A stretch of 64,000 nt of DNA from Lutraria lutraria (GCA_964023205.1 OZ026846.1:34182194-34246193); one strand, 5' to 3'; numbered from the stretch's first letter, positions 23,062-36,300 are shown. Program-made: numbers and translations. Notes: a model not told the origin generated them from the letters alone.

Positions 23062-25480
23062 CCGTTCGTATACGTGAAACATCGGGGATTTCCGTATATC
23101 TGTTTATTTAATAGAAAAACGTGAATGCTAGAAGTCAATAAAAGGGCATTCATTACAGAAATGAAGGGATGACCAAAATGTTATCAATGTGCATTCTTTG
23201 TAACAAATATAACAAAAAATTATCTTATATATCCATGTCGCAAAAAACAATAAACAAAGCATTTTGAAATTATTGTATGGCATACATTCATTAATCTAAT
23301 TAGTATCAATTCTATAAAATATTTGCCTCATTCTATCATAATTACATATATTTTTTTTTATTCGGAATATTAATTTAACAAAATATGCGTGTGACAAAAA
23401 AAACGGAGTGTAGTCAGTATACATATCTTAACTAATAGATGATCGTAAATCATAAAATGTACAGGTTTCAAATGAAAAAGAAAATACACTTGTATTTATG
23501 TTCATTTCTACAGTATAAGAGAACTTTAAAGCAACACGATATTGTTTAAATTATTGCGCAGTTTCTCCTAATATCACCATTTAAATTTCATCGGTTATAT
23601 GTTTTGCCATTTTTTTACAAAGCAATAAACAGGCAGTTTTATTTTGATAAAAATACCTGATATAAATCAGTACATCAAAAGTCGTTTTAAGGTAATTTTT
23701 GTTACTTGATTTTTTTTGTTTACACCAACTATAGGGACACTACATTGCAATTGTGCAACTCAGAACTGAAATAGGAGTCCCATTATGAGCTAAGTTTGAT
23801 ATTGTTGACATGATATCAGTCATATAATTATGGTCAGTGATATATCCCCCCCCCCCCCTGTTATATGATCCATAAAATATTTCTTCCTTATAAGGATCGA
23901 GGAAGTGAGACAGCCTTACTACATAACATTGTATAACAACTCTTGTCTGGTGACTTGTTTTTATTTTTATCAAAATATGTTTTGATATTGAGATCAACAC
24001 GAAGTCTATGAAATAGCAGAGACGTAATTGTATTATACGTCTCTGTAAATGCCAATAAATTATACTATGTGTTTTTATCAGATGCATTAATTATGTTTAA
24101 GGTGGTGTGTTTGGCTTATTTCATTAAAATTCATGTTTTGTTTGCTTTTGAACTGTTACACATTCGTTTATCAGTTGGTTTTACAAAAAAAACATTATTG
24201 GCTATCGGAATGATGTGATATAGATAGAAATCGAGCAGTGAGTCGTGACGGAGGGTCATGGACTGTTCCATTCTTATTTAATAAGGGATAAGTAATACAA
24301 TGACCAAGTACATTGCTTAACACGACCTTACATTTGTAGGACACTGTTGGCCTCTAATATATGTGTAGGCCTCTATATATATCTATATATACGTGGTCCT
24401 GAAATCAGTACGCCGCACTAGTAACATTATTAAACTGAATTGTGTTGGTTCGTATCCTTAATCTTGCCACTATTTTTATTCAAATAATGCACTGTTCGCG
24501 ATTTCGGTGCATTTATGTTTTGAAAGGTATATATCATTATATGCAATCAAAATCAAATTCTGTTCAAATAATGTTCCTAAGTATGCAGAGGATCTCATGT
24601 TATAACTTAATATAACGAAGCAAATTATTAGATTCTGACAGTGACCCCAGTACAGATACTGCTAATAAAGGAGTAAATGAAATTTCATGAACTTATCTGA
24701 AATGAAATTAAATGAAATACATATGAAATTCATTCCAAATATTTACATGGTTGTTAATTTGGCGTATGATAACAAAACGCCTTTCTAACACGTTACAATC
24801 AAATATTGTCGGTCAATTCTCCAATTTGAGATGTTATGGTCAGGGAGATGACAATGCTAATGATGGGTGACAAAAATATTATGCTAATGTTGGGTGAAAA
24901 TGCTAAGGGTGCTAAACATACAGTGATCTGCGATCATTTGCAGTGTATGTTTTCTGATTCAAGGTGTAAAGTGCGTCAAAAAGAGGTTAACTTGTCACTG
25001 CACGCTGCGAACACACTTTACGATTTAACTAGGGGATATCATGCTAAATAATCTACAACCGAGGGTGAGTTATTGAAATGACCGGGCTCTAGCGAAGAGC
25101 TTTTTTAATATAAAGTACATATAAGACTACAAGGATGAAAACTCTTACCTGAATCGACGGAATCTGCCATTGTTGGAGCACCCAACCTTAGCAAAAAGTC
25201 ACGTGGTATTCGCACCGTGGCCGATTCAAGAAATTTTGTGCTTGGTGCAGATAGACAATGGGAGGCAGTTTAGTATTGTCTTGGAGAAGATGTGAAGTCG
25301 TTCTTGAGGTAAAAATGATGACAAATGCTTCATTTGTGAACAAAAAGAACGTGTGACTTAAATAAAGGATATTATATAAACGTATACGTACTGTCTCAAC
25401 ATAATTTGCTATCAAAATTAAATGGGGAAGATGTGGCATATGTTATAATCTAAAAATACAACTATAATTGATAATGTCGT
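23062..25480. other. Gene-free stretch with a C homopolymer
   Basis: No recognised gene or element. A run of 13 C lies at 23846-23858. Frames at 23740-24087 (minus) and 24836-25051 (plus) have no family resemblance or splice context. Confidence 0.55.
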
Positions 25481-25551
25481 ATTGATATCACTGAGTTATT
25501 CCATTTTAACATGAGTTTTCTTTAAAATGAATGTTGTTGTTTTTTCTTTAA

Positions 25552-25772
25552 AGGGGCATACCCTACAACTGACAAACATTGTGTGAAAGTGTAAAAATGT
25601 GTTAGATGTATATGTAAAACAATATATAATGGATAATTGCAAGAAGAACTTGGGTCATAAAATGACTAGTTTAGGTACTAGCCGCAAAAATCATAGCTAT
25701 GAATAATAAATCACTTCCACCCAAAAATTGTACAACAAATTCTAGATGCAACAAGTTGTAGGGTATGCCCCT
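25552..25772. mobile_element. piggyBac-like miniature element with TTAA target duplication
   Basis: Inverted ends AGGGGCATACCCTACAACT, flanked by TTAA on both sides (25548-25551 and 25773-25776). 221 bp, no coding frame. The host sequence around it is an older repeat whose uninterrupted copy near 31560-31700 has a single TTAA at the matching site (31599-31602). Confidence 0.88.
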
Positions 25773-25979
25773 TTAACCTCTGAAAAACGGGTTAGTACTC
25801 CCATAGACTTCAATGCAAATTTAAAGGGAAAATAACTCAAAAGAATGCCATTTTTTTAAAATCTCATGGTAAATTTCTATCATGGAAACCTAAGAAAATT
25901 GTAAATATTTTCAAAACATGTCCACCCAATTTTGAGATAATAAATTTGAGAGTTGGGATCCGAATCGACTTGAAATTAA

Positions 25980-26250
25980 TTATGAGGCATCGGTCGTAGT
26001 TAGTGCTCTCGATTTGTGACCCAGAGATCAGGGTTCGATTCCCGGTCAAAACAGGGCAGACTATTTCATGAAAATTTGACGACAATGTCAGTTTTTCTCC
26101 ACATATATAGAGAGGTTGCCGGGTTCTTATGGAAGGATAAGTTAGTACTGTTTAGAATACCGTCCTGGAAAACTTCTTAGGTGAATCGGCAGTCGTATAA
26201 CAAATCATTGTTGAAAAAAATACGGCGTTAAACTCAAGTAAATAAATGAA
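25980..26250 (+). mobile_element. SINE, family 3, complete copy
   Basis: Head GGTCGTAGTTAGTGCTCTCG, B box GGTTCGATTCCCGGTC, centre GAGAGGTTGCCGGGTTCTTA then GGAAGGATAAGTTAGTACTG, TTAGGTGAATCGGCAGTCGT, tail GGCGTTAAACTCAAGTAAAT. The most complete of the family here. Confidence 0.8.
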
Positions 26251-26867
26251 TACATTTATTATGGTAAAAAGACATATAACCGGCTGTTTTTCGTGTGCAT
26301 GAGATGTGGCCAAATATTGCATGTAGGAACAATACATTCATCTAAATGTTAACTTAATTCATTAAATTATTTATCTTTGTGATTTATTTTGATGGCTAAT
26401 ATTTGTCACAAATTTGTTGAAAGTTTCAAAGTGAACTTAAAAATCTACAGAAAATTAACAAAATATATTTGTGGCAAGCGCTTGAAATTTTTGGAACTAT
26501 TTCATCTGTCAATTAAAATCAACTCACATGTCAGGTAGATACTAATATATCCGATTAACAACTTCTAAAAAGAAACGAACGCGCGGATTTATAAACGTAT
26601 TGTCTGCAAAAAAGTACCAATGCAATGGATTGAGTTACAACATAAGGAATTTTAAAATATCAAGTGAACCATTGATAAAACCAATCATAAATTTCAAAGT
26701 ACTGAACTGAACTTGTATAGACTTGCATTGCAACATGGAACTAGTTTAACAATAATATGGCGGATGTAGGTAAGCCTAGTACTGAGGTCCGCATAAAAAT
26801 CCATGCGCACCGAGCGAGTGAGACTACGGAAAGCTGAACTATCGTTCAGTCTCCAAAAAACCCACAA

Positions 26868-27122
26868 GTTTTGTTTGAATATTTGCTTGTTTGAGTTTTA
26901 CGCCCATTTTCAACAGCCAGCATCGTGTGAGGCGGATAGTTCACTTAACCATCGTTCCTGGGGAAGAACCAGTACCAGACACCCATCCTCCGTGAGCAAC
27001 TGCCTACTTTCTCACATAAACAGACATGGTCGTAGCTGGGCTCGAACCCACGACACTCTATCAGTGAGGGGATGCAGTGATTTGAAGTTATAGCGACCTT
27101 AACCACTCGACCATGGAGCACA
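26868..27122 (-). mobile_element. tRNA-derived SINE, family 2 (Leu/Ser-like head)
   Basis: On the minus strand: TGGTCGAGTGGTTAAGGTCG, then CTTCAAATCACTGCATCC, GTGTCGTGGGTTCGAGCCCA, a body with GTGAGAAAGTAGGCAGTTGC and GGTTCTTCCCCAGGAACG, and a tail with GTAAAACTCAAACAAG. A long-variable-arm tRNA shape. The frame across it is incidental. Sister copies at 54955 and 57408 match through body and tail. Confidence 0.8.
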
Positions 27123-27233
27123 TAAGTTTTCTTTCATAATATTTGTAAGCAAATGCCTATTATTGCTTATGTCAGAAAACGATAATAAGACTTTTATAAT
27201 CGGTCACCCAGATTTTGAGTACAGTATTAATGG

Positions 27234-27370
27234 CCAGCTCCAAATAAAGGCTGCCATGGGAATGTAGGTCATTCTTATGAAAACCGTCATTGATGGTAAA
27301 GGTCACTTGTCAATAAAGGTCATATAATGGGTTCCCAAGAATAGCCTTTGTTCACAGGTTTGGCTGTATT
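27234..27370. mobile_element. Second pogo-like family, 3' part of a copy
   Basis: Interior AATAAAGGCTGCCATGGG, AAAGGTCACTTGTCAATAAA and GGTCATATAATGGGTT, ending CCTTTGTTCACAGGTTTGGC. Matches the plan of 61305-61760. Confidence 0.55.
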
Positions 27371-27889
27371 TATGGAATGTCATAATATTTTTGAATAAGT
27401 GAAGTTTTCGACAGAATCAAGTGATATTGTATGCTTCATCTGTACAGTAAGTGTTGGACCTTCTCACATACTAGTAATGTTCAGAATAGAGAAAGTTGAG
27501 TAGTGTATATATATCGTTAAACCTGTTCACTTCAGTTGTTTGAAGGTCGCAGATTTGATTTCAATAAAAGAATATAATTTTGCTTGTTTATCTGTTGTTG
27601 AACGGCCCATTCGCAATATATTGCAATACGAAATTTCACGCAATACACATCTCTACTTTTCATGAAAGAAAATGATTTCCCGTGAAATTTTTCATAAACG
27701 ATGGCATTCCTTTAAATTTGAGTTATCTTCCCTTTAAATTTGCATTGCAGTCTATTGTAGTAACCTATCAAAGATTAAAGAAAAAAGAGAAAGCACCATT
27801 TCCAAAAGAGCGGTGGAATGTAGGATACTTACGCAAATCATGATAAGCACCGCCTACTTACTCTACTCGTGTATACAAGTCTATATATG

Positions 27890-28130
27890 TAATTTCTTCA
27901 GTCCTAAACTAGCCAATATACTGCATAAACACTACCGTTGTCTTATTTTATATGCATTTGTATTGTAACGTAATTACTCAATATTGTTATTTGAAATATC
28001 GTTCTACATTTAATAATTGTATTAATTTCATTTACTGTTTTGATTATATCATTTTGTATGTATGTACATGTATAAGTTATAAATTATCGCGGGCTTAATG
28101 CCTAAGTTGTCAATAAAGTTATGCTATGTC
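27890..28130 (+). repeat. Possible LINE 3' end
   Basis: ATTATCGCGGGCTTAATGCC followed by TAAGTTGTCAATAAAGTTAT resembles a retroelement 3' end with a polyadenylation-like AATAAA. No coding part is preserved. Confidence 0.35.
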
Positions 28131-28720
28131 TATATAAGAACCCAACACAGCTAGTGGTCCCTTTATGAAGTGGTTTAATATTGGGTTAGGGTAAACGGTA
28201 TTTGAGGTACACCCTAGGAATTATTTTGTTCTGTGTAGTTTACAGAACGTGAATGTGATTTTGTTAGTAAACACCGAACTTTCTCAGTCCTTCACTAACA
28301 GTTGAATGCTCAACATTAATTTCGAAAGAAAAAACTACACAAACGTGGCCATGGGGTTCAATCCTTTAAACGCCACGGGTCACTGAACGCGATCATTTTA
28401 TTAAACAGCTCAGGTCCTAGTATTCAATTACACGAACAAAAACAAATACCGATAATCACAATAATGGATTCCATACAAAATCATTCTTCCGCGAAGTGAG
28501 TTATTAACAAATCAAGTTTAAAACATAAATGTACTGGTATCCGTGTAGCAATGGTTCTTTAATTTTGTGTAAATATACAATCTTATTCCATGGATTAGTA
28601 ACAGAATGTATGCGATGGTACATATGTGACGTCACGAAAATACGGCGCTGTCTGAAGCTTTCCAAAGGACAACAAAATACAACATAATTATGTGCAGTAC
28701 GATTCGTCATTGTGAACACT

Positions 28721-30898
28721 ATGTCGATACAAAATAAAGGCATTCGAGGTCGGAGACGAAGAATTAGCCAGAATGATATACAGAGATTAGAGACGGAAAA
28801 CGCTTTAAAATGTCCTCTGTGTTTGGATACCTTTGAGACACCAAGAGCGCTTGCATGCTTACATACTTTTTGCGAGCCATGCTTGAGCTTCCACCTTACA
28901 GATTGCAAAGCATCAGCAAAAGATGGAAGACTGGATAAAATCGAGTGTCCGGTTTGTGGACATTTCACGGTACCTGTAAATGCTATGAAACATCCACATG
29001 CGATGGTCAGAGATTTGCCGCTGAATCATTATATTTTACCTCATCTTGATTCAACAACACCACGTGGACAAACTAGTCAATCAGATCATCGAAGGAGAAC
29101 AGTGAACTTTACTCAGTCTTGTGGGTCTTGCACGGAGAGAGGAATAACTCAAACAGCTGAAGCTTATTGCCACGACTGCGAAGATTTTCAATGTGGGGAA
29201 TGTGTTAGGAATCATTCGAAGATAAAACTACTATTAAACCACAAGATCGTCACCATGGATCAGGTAACAAATGGTCCACAATCAGCTAATGCTTTTGACA
29301 AGCATAATAATTGTCTTGAACATCAAAATGAAGATGTTCGCTTCTATTGTGCCGATCATGACACAATGCTCTGTAGTTTGTGCGTCATGGCGAACCACAA
29401 AGCATGCGAATTAATTAGCGAGTTCGAAGAACTGGGAATGGAATTAAAGGAAAATGGTGGTACTGACAAACTCAGTGACAATATGAAAAACTTACAAAAA
29501 GCATTGCATGAAATGGTGGAAGCTATTAGAGCAAACACTTACGGTATTAAGCGAGAATCGGAAGAAATACCCAAACGGATTCAGTCAGTGAAAGCTAAGG
29601 TATTACGAATGTTTGAACAATTGGAAGAAGTAGCAAATAAAAGGATAGTTGACTTTCAAGATGAACATGGGAAAAAGAACTCCGAAAAGGCATTCAAATG
29701 CAAGCAATTAATGGTGGCTATTGAAGGATCCAATGCTTCACTTGACACAGCTCTAAAACACGGCTCCAATGGACAGCTTTTCCAGACATTCCATAAATTG
29801 AGGTTACAGCTACAACAGTATGATGAACTTGTTAAAAGTGAGAAAGATTCACTTATATGCAGCTCAATCAAACTAAAAATTGATGATGCTCTTGATACTA
29901 TGGTAAGCACATCCGAACAGTTAGGGGACGTTTATGAAGAAAGCATGAAGCCAGATTTAGCGATTTTACCTCCGTTGCTGTTTGTTAAAAGAGAAGTTTC
30001 CGAATCCGCCCCGAAACCGGAACTTGTAAAATCGGCTGAGATTAAAATAACCGACGCCAATGTTAGTAAAGAATGCATCGATGTTGTTTACATGGACAAA
30101 AAGTTAGCGATGTTGACTGAAGTAAAAAAGAGAACATGGTTTTCATATTCGCTTTCTCTCTTCAGCGCTGATACCCTAGAGGAAATACATACCCAGGATT
30201 TGAAAAGAAATCCCAAAAACGTGATTTGTATTGATGGTAATAATTTAGCAATAACATTTCAAAATGGCGGATTCATTGAGTTCTATTTGTTTACACCGAA
30301 ACGCAAGAAGAAGCCGTTGAGCCTTGTGCTTGATCACGTGATCAAATGTGACATCCGAGAAGCAGTGGTAACTAAATACAATAGTACGAACTTTGCACTT
30401 AGCACCAGAAACTACTTCGCGACCTTGACACATGATGGCGTCATGACACGTGTGTTCTATTACAGTGTTAGTCTGAGAAAGCTAGAATCAGACTTCTGGT
30501 CGACACAGCTCATGGTTGAACACGTAGTCGTGGATTTTCAGAAGAAAAGGATTTATGTTGTCAGTTCTAAACCTCATAAATTGTATTCCTTCTCTACTAA
30601 AGGCGAAGTTATGTTCGAATACAACTTAGGTGAAAATGTCCGTCATCTTGGCTTAGATAAAGATGGTAATGTCTGTGTCTGTACCGGAAGTGATTCACGT
30701 GGCGTCTTGTGTCAGATTTCGCCAAATACCGGAAAACTTCTTCGGGAAATTGCCATAGAAACAAAGAATCCAAAGATCGTGTGCTTTAACAGCAAAGGAA
30801 GCGATTTTTACGTATTTAGTTATGAACCGAAAAAAATAAAAATGGAAAAATATAGATTTTACACCCAGGACGAAGACGATATAACTGGTGATGAGTAG
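28721..30898 (+). CDS. TRIM-type RING / double B-box protein, single exon, 725 aa
   Basis: Probable RING-type E3 ubiquitin ligase of the TRIM family. The RING finger is at residues 31-79 (C31, C34, C46, H48, C51, C54, C76, C79; CPLC at the start, CPVC at the end). A first B-box-like zinc site spans about 134-174 (CGSC, CHDC, CGEC). A second B-box spans about 198-226 (CLEH, C210, CSLC, H226). A coiled-coil-like segment runs from about 235 to 375. The C-terminal 300 residues look like a beta-propeller of the kind in invertebrate TRIM2/3/56/71-like proteins, but no clean NHL repeat is visible, so this is inference. The first ATG of the frame is 28721. The whole frame is uninterrupted, with no intron, as is common in the expanded intronless TRIM sets of bivalves, which may arise by retrocopying. 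Substrate and pathway cannot be read from sequence; innate immunity or development are both possible. Confidence 0.93.
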   Translation: MSIQNKGIRGRRRRISQNDIQRLETENALKCPLCLDTFETPRALACLHTFCEPCLSFHLTDCKASAKDGRLDKIECPVCGHFTVPVNAMKHPHAMVRDLPLNHYILPHLDSTTPRGQTSQSDHRRRTVNFTQSCGSCTERGITQTAEAYCHDCEDFQCGECVRNHSKIKLLLNHKIVTMDQVTNGPQSANAFDKHNNCLEHQNEDVRFYCADHDTMLCSLCVMANHKACELISEFEELGMELKENGGTDKLSDNMKNLQKALHEMVEAIRANTYGIKRESEEIPKRIQSVKAKVLRMFEQLEEVANKRIVDFQDEHGKKNSEKAFKCKQLMVAIEGSNASLDTALKHGSNGQLFQTFHKLRLQLQQYDELVKSEKDSLICSSIKLKIDDALDTMVSTSEQLGDVYEESMKPDLAILPPLLFVKREVSESAPKPELVKSAEIKITDANVSKECIDVVYMDKKLAMLTEVKKRTWFSYSLSLFSADTLEEIHTQDLKRNPKNVICIDGNNLAITFQNGGFIEFYLFTPKRKKKPLSLVLDHVIKCDIREAVVTKYNSTNFALSTRNYFATLTHDGVMTRVFYYSVSLRKLESDFWSTQLMVEHVVVDFQKKRIYVVSSKPHKLYSFSTKGEVMFEYNLGENVRHLGLDKDGNVCVCTGSDSRGVLCQISPNTGKLLREIAIETKNPKIVCFNSKGSDFYVFSYEPKKIKMEKYRFYTQDEDDITGDE

Positions 30899-33304
30899 GA
30901 ATAATTTATAACAAGATGAAAGAGACGTCTTTGGATTTAAGCTGTAGAATATGTCTAATATAGTTTATAATAATTCTGCATGTAAAATGTGATATTCCTA
31001 AGAACGTTCTTACCTAGAATTTTGACCGTTTCATGGAAATTAATATTGTAAGTTGAAGAAAAAAATATTCGCATAATTCCAATCTTTCTGTTCAGTCCGT
31101 CTACAAACAGACACGTGTTTTCATTTTGAAAGTAACAATTTAAATCATAATGAAAAAAGAAAATGAAAAGGTCAAAGTTAACTTCATGCCGCCCAGGGTT
31201 CAAGTATATCTTTAAAGAGAGTGTCATCCTACTAATCAATATACCATGTCTAGGAGACTACTCTGATTTTCTTAATGTATTACATGTAGGACCTTAACTC
31301 CCAATGTTTCTGCTGTATTTTCTCAATGCTGCACACAAATGTTAATATTACATGAATAGTATTGCTCAAATGTCATTATTTCTTTCATAGTTACCTCAGA
31401 TATTATAATTTATTTCATGACAATTTTTTAAAACTTTGTAAAAGTTGATACTCTTGTTGGAAACTGATGGAAAATTATAAAATTCTTTATATATTGCATG
31501 GTGACCTATATATTTCTTTATCAAATTATATTGATATTGTCTGATTGCATCTTTTTACCATGAGTTTTCATTGAAATGGACGTTCTATAAGATTGTCTTT
31601 AATCTTTGAAAAATGGGCAACTCCCATAGACTTAAATGCAACTTAAAGGGAAATAACTCAAAGGAATGTCATTGTTTTTTTTAAATCTCATGGTAAATCA
31701 TTTTCCATCATGGATACCAGAGACATAGATGCTATCTACAGTACAACCACTGTAGAGCAACACCCTGTGGGAGCTACAAATATTGGCCGTTGTTTAGAGG
31801 TTGTTGCTCTACAGAGGTTAAATTTATAGTAAATATCAGGTTATGGAAATTTTGAAGGTGTTGTTAGAGGTTGTTGCTCTACAGAGGGCCGCTCTGGAGA
31901 GGTTGTACTATATGTCTCTGGTGGAAACCAATGAAAAATATGAAGATTTACAAAATCTGTCTGCCCTATTTTGAGCAGAAATGGGAGTTAGGATACGAAT
32001 AACTTAATTCAGAAATATCAGTAAACAACACTAAATAGGCATGATAATGGGTAACATTTTGTTCTATCGCTGCTTTAGTTGTGTCACGCATTTCACGTAG
32101 AAAACCTTTTCATTTACTTTCAGTAGGTGGGACTGGGAAGGTTACTGCCTCCCAGTGACCTTGAAACAATAAATCATTTGTCATCATTTAGTCAAACTAT
32201 TAAATTCCGTTAAAATTGGGCCATGACGTCACAGTCCATCAAATATGACAAGACTAATATCGAAAAGTTGCGAGGCGAACGTGTCTTTCAACGTAATGCA
32301 CAAGTGTCGTCCTTTTCTCCTGATCTATTATCAACCAAGCCGAAGAGTCAATTGCTAAATAACTGCCAGAGTAGTCAAGTTTCATTGAAGTATTGAGTGT
32401 TGCTGAAAGGTACACAAGTAGGAGTTTAAAATACAACAACAGAAGTGAATCAGTGTCTTACAAGAAATATAATTATTTTGATATATGAATGCAATATAAA
32501 AGAGACATTCTTTTATTATAATGACTAAGAAGTGAAAACTTTGCTAAGTCAGTGAAAAACAAGATCAACTAACATCATACAATAACTCACAATAAAACAT
32601 ACTGTAATTGAAGTATAATTATAAACATGTACTTCTGTGCATTGCTTCATTCTCCAAAGTCAGAAAAAATGAGTTAATTTGATGGCAGAAACAATGAAAC
32701 AATATCAATATGTTGTGAAATGAACATGGTATCAATGCTAGATGGTTCATGAATATTACACCAATAAACTGTAAACTGTGGAGAATATCAGATATGGCTT
32801 GAGATCAGCAAGGGAAATAACTCCAATATTCTTTAATCAAGAGTTACATTTCTTGAATTCATGAAAAAAAACACGCCTTGAAAATGATGTATTCTTTGAA
32901 GTTATATCTAAAACAATGAAAACAAAAACAGATTTTGATAGCTTTAAAATCTAATTACTATCAAGTCTAATCATTTAAAGTAAAATATGGACATCCAACC
33001 AAGACACACTCCTCTGATTGGTTGGTTTAGAATTCAGATTTTCAAACCCAACAATAGAGAGAGCCTGCATTCTGAAACTGACTTCATACTCGTTTTACAA
33101 CTAGTAGTAACGAAATTGCTGCCATATATCTGTATGGCACAGTCTCTAATGAACATTGCTCACACAAAATTACAATCTGTTACCTAATAATATGTAATTA
33201 AATACAATTAATAACAAATTCAATAACTCCAAGTCTACTTGAACAAACATCAGTAAGTTTGCTAAAACTGTTTGATATACATAATCATCAAAACACAATG
33301 TCTA
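30899..33304. other. Intergenic region between TRIM and XRCC6
   Basis: Tail-to-tail interval holding both 3' UTRs. Contains the older repeat that forms the empty site near 31600 and the miniature element at 31739-31910. A minus-strand AATAAA (32512-32517) could serve XRCC6, at low certainty. Confidence 0.5.
31739..31910. mobile_element. Palindromic pogo-like miniature element, copy 2
   Basis: Same sequence plan as 6438-6613, beginning CAGTACAACCACTGTAGAGC. Intergenic, downstream of the TRIM gene. The right end is changed to TACTA. Confidence 0.83.
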
Positions 33305-36300
33305 CTAAACACCCACATCATAATGTGCACAAATGGCATCAATTAGATCTGCTTTCTTGGTCCCCGAACATGCTATACCATTCTCTTTAATCTTTTCCTT
33401 TAATACAGGAACCGTCAACTTTCCAAGCTGAAAATCAAATTACTATATTAAAATTTGATTTTTTTCGGTGGGGTTTAACGGTCCATCAAAAGCACAGTCT
33501 TTTGGCAACTTTTCCAATGGTGGAGAAAGACCCCTTGAGTATACTCTAGGTATAACCAATTACCTTCTGTTTTACAATTAGCATACGATTTGTCTTTGTA
33601 TAACTTCAGACATACAGATGAGGGTTTACATTGCTAAATAGAGGAAAGTACATAAACCCTGTGGAAAACAATAATGTTCATGATTAAATTAATTTGAACA
33701 ATAGTCAAAAGTTGTCAAAAAAGATTCATTTAAAATCCAGTGAAAATTCAAGGCAATGTGACATGCCCAATTTAAGAAGTTTGGTTATGAATAGAAATTG
33801 TTCCCATAAGGCTTGAAGTAAGTCATAATTAGGATAACTTAACCAAAATAATTACAGTTACTGGGTAGATCAAAAAAATGTTCATTTTTATTACTTTTTT
33901 CAAAATAAACTACTACTTTTCTTGAGAGCATACAATTCATCCCTCAATATATTTTTACTTTGGATTTTGTTGTAATATACTTTAGGACTGGTATCCAATT
34001 ATAGGATCAGTTCTGTAACGGTAAACACACCGCTTTTTTCAAATGTAATATAAGTGAAGAACATACCCGTCCTGCTTCAGCCTCTTTCTTGAGGTCAATG
34101 CCAGCAGCAGCTTCATTCTTTGCTCTTTTAGCAGCTGCAGCATCTACCCCACCAGCCTAGAAATAGTAGAACAAGAATACAACCATCTGTCTACAACAAT
34201 CATACATCTACATCAACCATATGTCTACATCAACCATATATCTACATCAACCATATATCTACATCAACCATATGTCTACAACAAACATATATCTACAACA
34301 AACATATATCTACAACAAACATATATCTACATCAACCATATGTCTACAACAAACATATATCTAGTATTATCTACAACAAACATATATCTACATCAACCAA
34401 CTAAAATTCACAATTCTTGCTGAGTAATTTAAGAACAGAGAGGTGGATATTTCTGTATTGAACAGCCATTGACTTTCAAGAAATCACCCAAAACCGTGAA
34501 AATAACAAAGGGACAGAAAATACAGTAAACACAACCAGTAAATACCTTTCTTTTGGCCCCAGGATTATAATCAGCAGGGAATACAAGATCCTTAAAATTC
34601 TCAATAGCTTCTCCGGCCCTTTTTTTTATTCGATCTTCATCAGGCACTGAAATAAACAGGTAATATTAGTACAATAATTATTTAGAAATAAAAACCAGGA
34701 CAATGAGATCAGGTACACAACACTAAAACTGCTGTAAAACTAAATTCTGTTTGAATTTCAACAGATATGGTGTATACTGCCTGTGATTTAAAAATTACAA
34801 TTGATGTAAGTTTCAAGCACATGTTTAAAGCACTTGTGGCAGCCATGGTCAATCAAAAGTGAAAACAATTAAAATGAGATCAGACATGATAAGCTCAATC
34901 ATCAATGCTGTGTTTTTAAGTTTCACAAATTCATTTCTATAGGAAATCTTTCGCTTTTCATTTTTCTCTGAAATAGGTGTCAGAAGAGGTGGATTAATAT
35001 GTCATGTGCATTGATTAGGAAATATTTGGCAAGTCCACATACATGTATAGTCTGTCATCTCTTCAGCGACATCTCTATCGAGAGCTAATGCTTCAATGTT
35101 ACGCCAATGTTTTTGTAAAACTGGATTCTCAAAACTCTCGGCAGTGTATGTAAATTGTAACTTCTTCAGAACTTCCTTCGCAGCATTTATCTGGTCAGTA
35201 TCAGCTGGAAAACAACAAACAAAGGTTGGTTAATTGACTAGCAAGCAGGCTTAAATCATTGACTTTAAATCATTGATATTAAACACTCAACACACAATAA
35301 AATCATTCTGACCTACCCACTTGAGTGACCTAAATCATGACAAAAATCCTCAAGCTTAATAAAAAAATCCATCATACCTTTAACTGTTTGTTCCACTTTC
35401 ACTTTTCTAATATCATCAGCAAATGGTAAAAATATAACATGAAAACCTGGTGGTCTTATCTGAACCTTATGGTCATCCAATTCTTCCTCCTGAAAACAAA
35501 AATATGGTAAACAGTGGTACATGAATAGTTACTTCAGAGATTGTGACTTTTGTTGGAAATTTCTCCACTTTTATAATTTAGTTATAAATTAAGATAAGAT
35601 AAATGATCAGAGATATATCAAATGACCAAAACCATATCTTGGTACAAACAAACAAAAAATAACAGTTGAAAGAAAATTACTTGTGGCAAGAGAGCAACAA
35701 ATCTAGGTGGACTGCTTTTTCCAGGTATATATTTACAGAAAGGGACAACATCACGATCTACACATTTCTTCAGTAATGCTGTGAAGAGGCATGTACTTCC
35801 TATGACATTCTGAAATACAAGAGTGCAAATTTATAGTAATATCTATCAGTTAATGATTTAACAATTATTGAAATAAATCTTAAACAAGAGGTGTTTGTCA
35901 AACACTGATGTTCCCCTAAATGCAAAATAGATGGTAATTTCCAATAATTGATAAAAAAGGACCAATCTCAGTTTGTTCTTGACCATTGCGCTATTGACCT
36001 CAAAATCAGTAAGGGCCATCTGCATGTTATGACCAACCTCCTTACCTCTAATCGTAGGCCAAATTGATCTCTGGTTATTTGTTGGACTTAGTTTGGTAAC
36101 AGACAGACCAACATGTGCAAATCAAACATACCCCTGGTTCATTGAAGGGTGGAAATGTGCATACAATAAATTTGTTCTTTCGACATTTCTGGCACTAAAA
36201 AATATTGTATTATTCATTCTAATTAGTATTTTATAATCATTGAAATTGTAGTTAATTTATGTTTCGAGTTATTTTGATAATGTAATTCCATATTCCCTGA

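Noticed and set aside
26803..27093. 96-codon plus-strand frame
   Set aside because: It is the antisense of a family 2 SINE; the same sequence recurs at 54955 and 57408 without a preserved frame.
28712..28720. Possible earlier start of the TRIM gene
   Set aside because: The codon at 28712 is GTG, not ATG. The first ATG of the frame is 28721, so the protein starts MSIQNKG.
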